A DNA stretch of 5,418 nucleotides from a bacterium (GCA_023129655.1 JAGMBN010000083.1:1-5418), one strand, 5' to 3'; shown: positions 1 through 5,257, counted from the first letter of the stretch. Numbers and translations are program-made. Notes: generated by a model from the letters alone, not told the origin.

Positions 1-927
1 TTTCCTGAAGGAGAAGATATACGGATTATAGAGGCTGCATCAATCATAAAATCTGAAGAGATATGCATTCCTATCCTTTTGGGAGAGAAAGAGTCAATAG
101 ATAAAGCAGCATCTGAAACAGGTTTAAATATAGATGGAATACAGATCATAAATCCGCAGGAATCCTCGTATCTGGATGAATTCGCAGAGAAATATAGTTC
201 ATTGCGAGAAAACATCAGCCTTAATATGGCTAAAAGAATAATGAGACGAAGTCTCTATTTTGGCGCAATGATGGTATCTCAAGATATTGCCGATGGTATG
301 GTTGGCGGTATAGCAAGTACGACAGCCTCTGTAATTCAGGCAGGGGCAATGTGCATAGGATTTGAACAGGGTATTTCAACTCCATCAAGCTTCTTTATAA
401 TGGTAATCCCTGAATTTTTGGGAGAGAGGGATAAGGTTTTAATTTATGCTGATGCAGCTGTTACAATCTCTCCGTCAGCTCCACAGCTCGCTGAAATAGC
501 AATAACCACAGCCATGAATGCTAAAAAACTTCTTGGAATCGAGCCAAAAGTAGCAATGCTGTCTTTTTCAACTAAAGGCAGTGCTTCACACTCAGACGTT
601 GATAAAGTAGTTGAAGCTGTAAAAATTGCGAGACAAAAAGAACCTGCTTTGAATATTGACGGAGAATTGCAGGTAGACTCAGCGCTTGTGCCGAAAGTTG
701 CAGAAAAAAAGGTGAAGGAAAGCAATGTTGCAGGGAAAGCAAACGTATTAATATTTCCTGATCTGGACGCAGCAAATATAGCATATAAGCTAACTCAGTA
801 CATCGGCAATGCCAAAGCCTATGGTCCGATACTCCAAGGCTTTAAGAAGCCAATAAATGATCTATCAAGAGGCGCAAGCGTTCAGGATGTTGTTGGGGTT
901 AGCGCTATAACAGCGGCAAGGACTTAA
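1..927 (+). CDS. pta: Phosphate acetyltransferase (Pta), 5'-truncated by the window edge
   Basis: Interconverts acetyl-CoA plus phosphate with acetyl phosphate plus CoA in the cytoplasm, the partner step of acetate kinase encoded next door. The frame is open from base 1 (it begins FPEGEDIRIIEAA, the family's N-terminal 'PE.ED.R...AA' block), so the gene starts outside the window; by comparison with the Methanosarcina thermophila enzyme only about 19 residues are missing and 308 are visible. Family blocks in order are AMLSFSTKGSA, DGELQVDSA, GKANVLIFPDLD, GPILQGFKKP and NDLSRGASVQD. The active-site Ser-Arg of the SRG motif lies at 865-870 and the Asp at 886-888. One oddity: the Arg found in 'T(L/V)RPA' of typical Ptas (Arg133 in M. 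thermophila) aligns with Gln (codon 337-339) in a SVIQAGAM segment. The Arg equivalent to Arg87 appears kept (SLREN). The stop codon TAA lies in the left arm of a palindromic repeat. Family call is firm; acyl specificity is not proven. Confidence 0.93.
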   Translation, partial: FPEGEDIRIIEAASIIKSEEICIPILLGEKESIDKAASETGLNIDGIQIINPQESSYLDEFAEKYSSLRENISLNMAKRIMRRSLYFGAMMVSQDIADGMVGGIASTTASVIQAGAMCIGFEQGISTPSSFFIMVIPEFLGERDKVLIYADAAVTISPSAPQLAEIAITTAMNAKKLLGIEPKVAMLSFSTKGSASHSDVDKVVEAVKIARQKEPALNIDGELQVDSALVPKVAEKKVKESNVAGKANVLIFPDLDAANIAYKLTQYIGNAKAYGPILQGFKKPINDLSRGASVQDVVGVSAITAART

Positions 928-1005
928 ACTCACCCTGACCCTCTCTTGGGAAGAGAGGGAAAAGGTTTCCCCTTCTCTAGAGAAGGGGCTAGGGGGATGA
1001 GTTTA
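925..1005. repeat. Palindromic three-way-junction repeat between pta and ackA
   Basis: A compact structured element fills most of the pta-ackA gap. The outer arms TAAACTCA (925-932) and TGAGTTTA (998-1005) are perfectly complementary, and CCCT (933-936) can extend them with AGGG (991-994). Inside are two perfect hairpins: CCCTCTCTT (939-947) with AAGAGAGGG (951-959) around a GGG loop, and the fully self-complementary 20-mer at 969-988. The folded form is a stem carrying two hairpins. The first three bases are the pta stop codon. No T-run follows, so it is not an intrinsic terminator. It resembles the CCCTCACCCTGACCCTCTC-type dispersed repeats scattered between genes in many bacterial genomes; that resemblance is from memory. 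It could stabilise or process the pta-ackA mRNA. Confidence 0.85.
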
Positions 1006-1033
1006 GAGTTAAAAAGAAAAGAAAGGGGGAAAT

Positions 1034-2227
1034 ATGAAGGTATTAGTTGTTAATTGTGGAAGTTCTTCAATAAAATACAGTCTTTTTGATATGAGTAATG
1101 AACAGGAACTTGCGAGGGGACTTGTTGATAGAATCGGAGAAGAAGTATCTGCTTTTACCCAAAAGTCAGAAAAAAACAATATTAAGCTGTGTCAAAAGGT
1201 CAATGACCATAAAGAAGCATTCGCTCTGTTTACAAAGCATCTGCTTGATTCCAAAACAGATGTCCTTGTGAATATTGACGAGATTGAAGCGGTTGGGCAC
1301 AGAGTTGTTCACGGAGGAGAGAAGTTCTATGAGTCCGCTTTAATAGATGAAAAAGCCATTAAAATAATAGAAAGATATTCTTCCTTAGCTCCTCTTCATA
1401 ATCCGCCTAATCTTGTAGGCATAAGAGAAGCAATGAATTACTTTCCGAATAGCAAACATATAGCTGTGTTTGATACTTCATTCCATCACACAATACCTCA
1501 GGTCGCCTATATGTACGCACTTCCATACTACTGGTACGAAAAATACGGCATCCGAAGATATGGATTTCATGGAACTTCTCACAGATATGTAGCTATCAGA
1601 GCTTCGGAATTACTCAATAAACCTATTAACAAAGTAAACTTGATAACCTGCCACCTCGGAAATGGATGCAGTATGGCGGCAATAAAGAACGGGCAATCAA
1701 TTGATACGAGCATGGGGCTCACGCCTCTTGAAGGACTTATTATGGGTACGCGCTGCGGAGATATAGACCCGGCTATACTTTTCTTCCTTGCAGAAAAGGA
1801 AAATGTAGGTCTTAAAGAGATTGACAAACTACTCAATAAAAAGAGTGGGCTTCTGGGAGTATCAGAGCTCAGTAATGATGTGCGAACACTGCTTGAAAAT
1901 GCAGATAAAGGCAATAAAAAAGCCCGTCTTGCTCTTGATATGTTTGCGTACAGGATAAAAAAATATATCGGCGCGTATACAGCTGTTCTTAACGGAGTAG
2001 ACGCCATAGTGCTTACAGGAGGCGTTGGAGATAAGGCAAAACCTGTTAGAAAAAATATATGTCAGGATCTTGAATATCTTGGAATTGAGCTTGATGAGTC
2101 CAAAAATAACGATTGTTTTGAACAGGAAGCGGTTATCAGTAAAGATTCTTCAAAAATAAAGCTTCTTGTTATTCCTACCAATGAAGAACTTATGATCGCA
2201 AGAGACAGCATAAAAATAGCAAGCTAA
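1034..2227 (+). CDS. ackA: Acetate kinase
   Basis: Catalyses acetyl phosphate + ADP to acetate + ATP (reversible), a cytoplasmic homodimer of the ASKHA fold that completes the Pta-AckA route. Its 397 residues are the usual length. The N-terminal signature VLVVNCGSSSIK carries Asn7, Ser10 and Ser12; other family blocks are GHRVVHGGEKF (Arg90), LAPLHNPPN (His122), VFDTSFH (Asp147), RRYGFHGTSH (His179), TCHLGNG (His207), MGTRCGDIDP (Arg240) and IPTNEEL (Glu384). All residues known to matter in the M. thermophila enzyme are present. The usual nucleotide-site motif GIGEN reads GVGDK here (residues 330-334). The ATG is preceded by an AAAGGGGGA ribosome binding site (1022-1030). The gene ends in tandem stops TAA TAA and is followed 19 bp later by the GlmU-like gene, so they are probably co-transcribed. 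Propionate or butyrate kinase is less likely given the match to acetate kinases throughout. Confidence 0.96.
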   Translation: MKVLVVNCGSSSIKYSLFDMSNEQELARGLVDRIGEEVSAFTQKSEKNNIKLCQKVNDHKEAFALFTKHLLDSKTDVLVNIDEIEAVGHRVVHGGEKFYESALIDEKAIKIIERYSSLAPLHNPPNLVGIREAMNYFPNSKHIAVFDTSFHHTIPQVAYMYALPYYWYEKYGIRRYGFHGTSHRYVAIRASELLNKPINKVNLITCHLGNGCSMAAIKNGQSIDTSMGLTPLEGLIMGTRCGDIDPAILFFLAEKENVGLKEIDKLLNKKSGLLGVSELSNDVRTLLENADKGNKKARLALDMFAYRIKKYIGAYTAVLNGVDAIVLTGGVGDKAKPVRKNICQDLEYLGIELDESKNNDCFEQEAVISKDSSKIKLLVIPTNEELMIARDSIKIAS

Positions 2228-2246
2228 TAAAAAGGAGACCAGTAAT

Positions 2247-3512
2247 ATGAAACTTTGCATTTTTGAAGATGACATGTTTGAGAATTTCTATCCGATAACA
2301 TTAACAAGGTCAAGCTTTGACCTAAGATGCGGGCACACTCTTTTGTATGAGAAGATACTGAGAGCTTTTCCTGATATGGAAACATGTTTCTTTGTCAGGG
2401 ATTGGATCGCACCGACATTTGCAAAAAGAGTTGAAGGAAAGTCAGTAAATGACCTGTCTGCGCTAAACGATGATGTATTGATAATTAACGGCCGCACTCT
2501 TTTCATAGACGCAGATATTCAGGCTGAGGGAGATGAAGAGATAGGAGTTATTGAGGATACACTCGTTTATGCAAGAGTGAAAAAAGAGACTTTAGATAAA
2601 TGCATGGCGGATTCATTTGAAGCTGTTTTGGAGAATATAAAACAAGCTCTGCAAAAAAAAGAAGTGTCTGTTACTTTAATTAGTTATTTATGGGAATTGA
2701 TTCATAATAACAGCAAGGCTATTGAAGATGATTTTAATAAACTTCCTCAAAAGGGCATATTCGGCAGCATGGCAGAAGGCGCGATTATTTATGGAGACAG
2801 GAGCAAGGTGCATATTGGTAAAGGCTCAGAGATTCAGCCTCATACTATAATAGAAACTGCAGGAGGCCCTGTAATAATAGATGAGGATGTTACAGTAACT
2901 CCTTTTACAAGAATTGAAGGACCGTGTTCAATAGGAAAGGGTTCAACACTTTTTGGAACAAAGCTAAGGGAAGGCTCTTCAATAGGACCTGTTTGCAGAG
3001 TTGGCGGAGAGATTGAAGAGAGCATAATTCACGGCTACAGCAACAAATATCATGACGGATTTCTTGGCCATGCATATGTTGGCGAATGGGTTAATCTTGG
3101 CGCGTTAACAACAAACAGCGACTTGAAAAATGATTACGGCTCAGTTCAGGTTTACATAAAAGGACAGCTCTTTGATACAAATGACACTAAGGTTGGATGT
3201 TTTATTGGAGATTATACTAAAACAAGTATAGGGATATTGCTAAATACAGGAACATCTATCGGGGTTTTATGCATACTTGTCGCGAGCGGCGGAGTGCTGC
3301 CAAAATATATCCCCTCTCTTGCATGGTACTATAAAGGAAAGATTGCCAAGGGGTACGGTCTGGAAACAATGCTTGGAACTGTAAAAACGTCAATGAACAG
3401 GCGCAAGAAGGAATTGACAGAAGAGGATATTGAACTTTTAAGATATATTAAGAAAGTCACACAAGATGAAAGAAACACAATAGTTAGAAAAGCAAGAAAG
3501 GAAAATAATTAG
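2247..3512 (+). CDS. Alternative GlmU-like protein: sugar-1-P nucleotidyltransferase + hexapeptide acetyltransferase
   Basis: Probably makes UDP-N-acetylglucosamine by acetylating glucosamine-1-phosphate and then uridylylating it, feeding peptidoglycan and lipopolysaccharide synthesis. At 421 residues it matches the Bacteroidetes-type 'alternative GlmU' family rather than classical GlmU. The N-terminal domain (about 1-160) opens with FEDDMFENFYPITLTR and SFDLRCG (6-29), the hallmark of the NTP_transf_4 type, and lacks the LAAGxGTRM loop of classical GlmU. From about 175 to 345 there are hexapeptide repeats of a left-handed beta helix (for example VHIGKGSEIQPHTIIE, VIIDEDVTVTPFTRIEG). The stretch SNKYHDGFLGHAYVGEWVNL at 265-284 aligns with the acetyltransferase centre of GlmU; His275 matches catalytic His363 of the E. 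coli enzyme by eye. A charged helical tail follows residue 380. A ribosome binding site AAAGGAG (2231-2237) supports the start. Substrate is inferred from the family; another nucleotide sugar is possible. Confidence 0.82.
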   Translation: MKLCIFEDDMFENFYPITLTRSSFDLRCGHTLLYEKILRAFPDMETCFFVRDWIAPTFAKRVEGKSVNDLSALNDDVLIINGRTLFIDADIQAEGDEEIGVIEDTLVYARVKKETLDKCMADSFEAVLENIKQALQKKEVSVTLISYLWELIHNNSKAIEDDFNKLPQKGIFGSMAEGAIIYGDRSKVHIGKGSEIQPHTIIETAGGPVIIDEDVTVTPFTRIEGPCSIGKGSTLFGTKLREGSSIGPVCRVGGEIEESIIHGYSNKYHDGFLGHAYVGEWVNLGALTTNSDLKNDYGSVQVYIKGQLFDTNDTKVGCFIGDYTKTSIGILLNTGTSIGVLCILVASGGVLPKYIPSLAWYYKGKIAKGYGLETMLGTVKTSMNRRKKELTEEDIELLRYIKKVTQDERNTIVRKARKENN

Positions 3513-3522
3513 GAGAAAGATA

Positions 3523-3756
3523 ATGGCAAGTACAGAAGAAAGAGTAAAGCAGGTTATCGCAAAACAGTTGAATGTTGATATCAGCGATGTAAAGGATGAA
3601 GCGCGCTTTATTGAGGATCTAGGCGCAGAATCCATGCAGTCACTTGAACTGATTGCAGCGTTTGAAGAGGAATTTGACATGTCCATAGACGAGGATGAAG
3701 CAGGAAAAGTTAAGACTGTTGGTGATGCAGTGAAATTTTTTGAGGATTTGTTGTAA
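3523..3756 (+). CDS. acpP: Acyl carrier protein
   Basis: A 77-residue acidic helical-bundle protein that carries acyl chains on a 4'-phosphopantetheine arm for fatty-acid or related lipid synthesis. The attachment site is Ser37 in EDLGAESMQSLEL. Most ACPs have Asp-Ser-Leu here; this one has Glu-Ser-Met, a conservative change. The rest (FEEEFDMSIDEDEA, then KVKTVGDAVKFFEDLL) is standard for a type II ACP, as is the length. The AGGAGA ribosome binding site (3511-3516) overlaps the TAG stop of the GlmU-like gene, so the two genes are coupled within one operon. The usual fab neighbours (fabF, fabG, fabD) are not seen in the window, so it could be either the housekeeping ACP or a specialised one. 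The symbol is given on family grounds. Confidence 0.92.
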   Translation: MASTEERVKQVIAKQLNVDISDVKDEARFIEDLGAESMQSLELIAAFEEEFDMSIDEDEAGKVKTVGDAVKFFEDLL

Positions 3757-3759
3757 GGA

Positions 3760-4287
3760 ATGAAAACTATTCTCGAAATTATTTGGAATGGTCTGAAAAC
3801 TAGAAATGTAGCAGCTTTGCTGATTGGAGGACATGCGTTGCCGGCTTTTGGTGTTGCTAGACAAACCGTAGATATAGACTGTTTGATGGTAGATTCCGAC
3901 TCAAAAGTTCTACATGACATTCTGACTGAGGCTGGCTATAAGGAAACAGATCGGACGAAAAATTTTGTACGCTACTCTCACTCATCTGTTTATCTCATGG
4001 ATGTTGATGTTATGCTAGTAAATCACGACACTTTTGATAAAATGTTACGGAGCAGTTCTGTTTACCAAATAGGATCCGTCAGCATGCGTGTGCCATGCCT
4101 TGAACATTTGATAGCTCTTAAACTCCATGCAATCAAGAACAATCTTAAACGGGAACTTAGAGATCTTTCCGATATAGTCGAAATGTTACGAAACAACCAA
4201 GAAGAAATTGCTAAAGAAAAACTTGAATCCATTTGTACCCGGTATGGTCCCGATGGAATCTATGCCAAACTTGAAGGTTATCTTTGA
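3760..4287 (+). CDS. AbiEii/MNT-like nucleotidyltransferase
   Basis: A 175-residue member of the DNA polymerase beta-like nucleotidyltransferase superfamily, of the kind seen in AbiEii-type toxins and related stand-alone proteins. The core motif is LLIGGHALPAFG (20-31) followed by RQTVDID (34-40), with Asp38 and Asp40 as the metal-binding pair; a candidate third acidic strand is LMDVDVML (79-86). The helix EHLIALKLHAIKNN and then RELRDLSDIVEML (115-143) match the C-terminal 'K..A...R...D..Di..l' pattern of AbiEii-like proteins. It starts one codon (GGA) after the acp stop and in the same frame. The only nearby Shine-Dalgarno, TAAGGA (3754-3759), abuts the ATG, so translation may depend on re-initiation from acp; an ATT start at 3769 would have better spacing but is rare. 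Arginine codons are 7 of 10 CGN, unlike the neighbours, suggesting acquisition. No AbiEi-like antitoxin lies upstream, so a toxin role is not established. Confidence 0.8.
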   Translation: MKTILEIIWNGLKTRNVAALLIGGHALPAFGVARQTVDIDCLMVDSDSKVLHDILTEAGYKETDRTKNFVRYSHSSVYLMDVDVMLVNHDTFDKMLRSSSVYQIGSVSMRVPCLEHLIALKLHAIKNNLKRELRDLSDIVEMLRNNQEEIAKEKLESICTRYGPDGIYAKLEGYL

Positions 4288-4469
4288 TGGAAAAACTGAA
4301 TCTGCCTAAATTTGACATACCTGTTCTCAAAGAAAAACAACTGCCGCCGGAGATTTTTTACGAACAAATTATTAGAAATATTCAATATCTTTGTGAATCC
4401 GGTCGGATGGACAGTATCCTTAAGCAGCCTACGCGTCGACCGGTCAACTCTCGCTTTATTGTACGCTAA
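4287..4469 (+). CDS. Small partner protein of the nucleotidyltransferase (60 aa)
   Basis: A 60-residue basic, soluble protein of unknown function without signal peptide or membrane segment. Its ATG overlaps the nucleotidyltransferase stop by one base (TGATG), a classic translational-coupling arrangement; a TTG one codon upstream (4284) is also open but less likely. The sequence starts MEKLNLPKFDIPVLKEK, has an amphipathic helix at about 21-35 (PEIFYEQIIRNIQYL), and ends in RRPVNSRFIVR. A short downstream protein ending in a 'PV..RF.(L/V)' tail is, as far as I recall, a frequent companion of this nucleotidyltransferase type; I could not check this. Arginine codons are 5 of 6 CGN, the same bias as the nucleotidyltransferase gene, which supports the two moving as a unit. 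An antitoxin or substrate-adaptor role is inference only. Confidence 0.65.
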   Translation: MEKLNLPKFDIPVLKEKQLPPEIFYEQIIRNIQYLCESGRMDSILKQPTRRPVNSRFIVR

Positions 4470-4521
4470 ATTTACACTCGTGTGGAATCTGTGCTGAAGA
4501 ATCGGGTATTATAGTCTCGTT

Positions 4522-4542
4522 AAAATAGGACATTTCTATTTT
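4522..4542. repeat. Small perfect inverted repeat after the two-gene module
   Basis: AAAATAG (4522-4528) and CTATTTT (4536-4542) form a perfect 7-bp stem around GACATTT. It lies 52 bp past the small protein's stop and just before the first TTGACA box. The stem is weak (one G-C pair) and is followed by GG rather than a T-run, so a terminator role is doubtful. It might be a worn end of a mobile element marking the edge of the foreign-looking module, but no transposase, target duplication or matching upstream copy is visible. Confidence 0.4.
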
Positions 4543-4557
4543 GGCTTGACAGAAAAT

Positions 4558-4586
4558 TTGACATAAACAGTTCACTATGTTAGCCT
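4558..4586 (+). promoter_or_regulatory. Candidate sigma-70-type promoter for pyrR-pyrB
   Basis: A consensus -35 box TTGACA (4558-4563) is followed after 17 bp by TAGCCT (4581-4586), a poor -10 (3 of 6). A second TTGACA lies at 4546-4551, and a better -10-like TATGTT lies at 4576-4581 but at a spacing that fits neither box. Initiation around 4592 would place the PyrR hairpin about ten bases into the transcript, which makes functional sense. The call rests on the two -35 boxes and on the need for transcription to begin upstream of the attenuator. Confidence 0.4.
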
Positions 4587-4602
4587 GCTGTTAGAAGATA
4601 AA

Positions 4603-4633
4603 CCTTTAAACTGGTTCTGAGAAGCTGGTAAGG
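4603..4633 (+). promoter_or_regulatory. pyrR leader: PyrR-binding loop (anti-antiterminator) of the pyr leader
   Basis: An RNA hairpin to which UMP-bound PyrR is expected to bind. GGTTCTGAGAAGCT (4613-4626) matches the Bacillus PyrR-binding consensus ARUCCNGNGAGGYU, as I recall it, at 11 of 14 positions. It folds with UUC/GAA closing a UGA tip (4615-4623), a lower part A4610-G4614 with C4625-U4629 that includes wobble pairs and a bulged G4624, and a basal stem CCUU (4603-4606) with AAGG (4630-4633), leaving UAA bulged on the 5' side. A 5'-side internal bulge is typical of these loops. It lies upstream of a terminator and of pyrR itself, which fits autoregulation by pyrimidine levels. Confidence 0.75.
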
Positions 4634-4636
4634 AAA

Positions 4637-4657
4637 ATGAATATGATGAGAAAATAG
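4637..4657 (+). CDS. Possible leader mini-ORF (MNMMRK) in the pyr attenuator
   Basis: A six-codon frame ATG AAT ATG ATG AGA AAA TAG. AAGGA (4630-4634) is 2 bases before the first ATG and 8 before the second (4643), the better spacing. The Shine-Dalgarno lies in the 3' arm of the PyrR-binding loop, and the stop codon touches the terminator's 5' arm. An 11-base stretch around its start (4636-4646) is repeated exactly at the pyrR start (4700-4710). A regulatory role is inferred from this geometry; the frame is far too short for coding statistics. Confidence 0.35.
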   Translation: MNMMRK

Positions 4658-4694
4658 ACCTTCCTGAATTTTTTTTGGGAAGGTTTTTTATTTT
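4656..4694 (+). terminator. Intrinsic terminator (attenuator) upstream of pyrR
   Basis: ACCTTCC (4658-4664) pairs perfectly with GGAAGGT (4678-4684), and flanking A-T, G-T and T-G pairs extend the stem to ten pairs (4656-4665 with 4677-4686). A T-rich tail, TTTTTT A TTTT, runs to 4694. It sits directly before the pyrR ribosome binding site, so it must be conditional. The 5' arm CCUUCC (4659-4664) can instead pair with GGUAAGG (4627-4633, one bulged U) of the PyrR loop, giving mutually exclusive antiterminator and anti-antiterminator forms. Confidence 0.85.
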
Positions 4695-4700
4695 GGAGGA
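4695..4700 (+). promoter_or_regulatory. Ribosome binding site that decides the pyrR start
   Basis: GGAGGA abuts the ATG at 4701 with no spacer but is 6 bases before the in-frame ATG at 4707. Normal spacing favours 4707 as the real start, which makes PyrR two residues shorter. Confidence 0.75.
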
Positions 4701-4706
4701 ATGAAT

Positions 4707-5255
4707 ATGAGTTTGAAAGAAAAAGGTACTGTTATGGACAAAGAAGGTGTAGAGAGATCAATCAGCCGTATAGCTCATGAAATAGTTGAGAAAAATAAGG
4801 GAACAGATAATCTGGTAATTATTGGCATAAGAACCAGAGGGGTCTTTCTTGCAGAGAGAATAGCAGAGAAAATAAAACAAATAGAAAAGGCCGTTCTTCC
4901 TATTGGCATACTTGATATAACTCTTTATAGGGATGACCTAAGCGCTATTGCTTCTCAACCAGTGGTTCATAAGACAGAGATACCTTTTGATATAACAGAT
5001 AAAGTAGTTGTTTTAGTGGATGATGTTCTTTATACAGGCAGGACTATACGGGCGGCACTGGACGAACTTATTGATTTCGGCAGGCCAAAGGCAATCCAGT
5101 TGGCGGTTTTAGTAGATAGAGGACATAGAGAACTGCCTATCCGGGCTGACTATGCAGGAAAGAATGTTCCCACTTCTCAGGAAGAAATTGTTGAAGTTAG
5201 ATTAGAAGAATATGATAAAAAGACAGAGGTTGTAATTATTGTGGGAAGGGGATAG
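4707..5255 (+). CDS. pyrR: PyrR: pyr operon attenuation regulator / uracil phosphoribosyltransferase
   Basis: RNA-binding regulator of pyrimidine genes with the phosphoribosyltransferase fold; with UMP or UTP bound it attaches to pyr leader RNA and favours termination, and many members also convert uracil and PRPP to UMP. The protein has 182 residues from the ATG at 4707, close to the 181 of Bacillus subtilis PyrR. Near-identical blocks include IGIRTRGVFLAERIAEKI, DITLYRDDLS, the PRPP-binding VVVLVDDVLYTGRTIRAA, and IQLAVLVDRGHRELPIRADY followed by GKNVPTS. The preceding leader has the attenuator that PyrR would act on, so it should regulate its own operon. The pyrB start follows two bases after its stop, and the pyrB ribosome binding site (AAGGGGA, 5246-5252) lies inside the end of pyrR. 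Arginine codons are mostly AGR (11 of 14), like the other native genes. Confidence 0.96.
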   Translation: MSLKEKGTVMDKEGVERSISRIAHEIVEKNKGTDNLVIIGIRTRGVFLAERIAEKIKQIEKAVLPIGILDITLYRDDLSAIASQPVVHKTEIPFDITDKVVVLVDDVLYTGRTIRAALDELIDFGRPKAIQLAVLVDRGHRELPIRADYAGKNVPTSQEEIVEVRLEEYDKKTEVVIIVGRG

Positions 5256-5257
5256 AG

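Noticed and set aside
79..927. TTG at 79 as the start of the Pta gene
   Set aside because: The frame is open back to base 1 and encodes the conserved Pta N-terminal block (FPEGEDIRIIEAA), so the gene is cut by the window edge rather than starting here.
925..1005. The pta-ackA palindrome as a rho-independent terminator
   Set aside because: Strong hairpins are present, but no T-run follows either of them.
1579..2007. A 142-codon reverse-strand frame within ackA
   Set aside because: It is antisense to conserved acetate kinase sequence and shows only low-complexity Ser/Leu-rich translation.
3438..3920. A 160-codon reverse-strand frame across acp
   Set aside because: It covers three well-supported forward genes, is Ser-rich in the manner of antisense frames of acidic genes, and has no initiation signal.
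4431..4444. Overlapping MluI, SalI and AgeI sites (ACGCGT, GTCGAC, ACCGGT) resembling a cloning polylinker
   Set aside because: They are in frame within the small protein's plausible RRPVNSRF tail and no vector sequence surrounds them, so coincidence is the simpler reading.
3760..4469. Calling the pair a classical AbiE abortive-infection system
   Set aside because: There is no AbiEi-like winged-helix antitoxin upstream, the protein is shorter than typical AbiEii, and the companion gene is downstream and tiny; only a family-level nucleotidyltransferase call is supported.
4312..4497. A 61-codon frame overlapping the small partner gene
   Set aside because: It starts inside the small gene in another frame, has no ribosome binding site and looks like no known protein; the frame starting at the TGATG overlap is far better placed.
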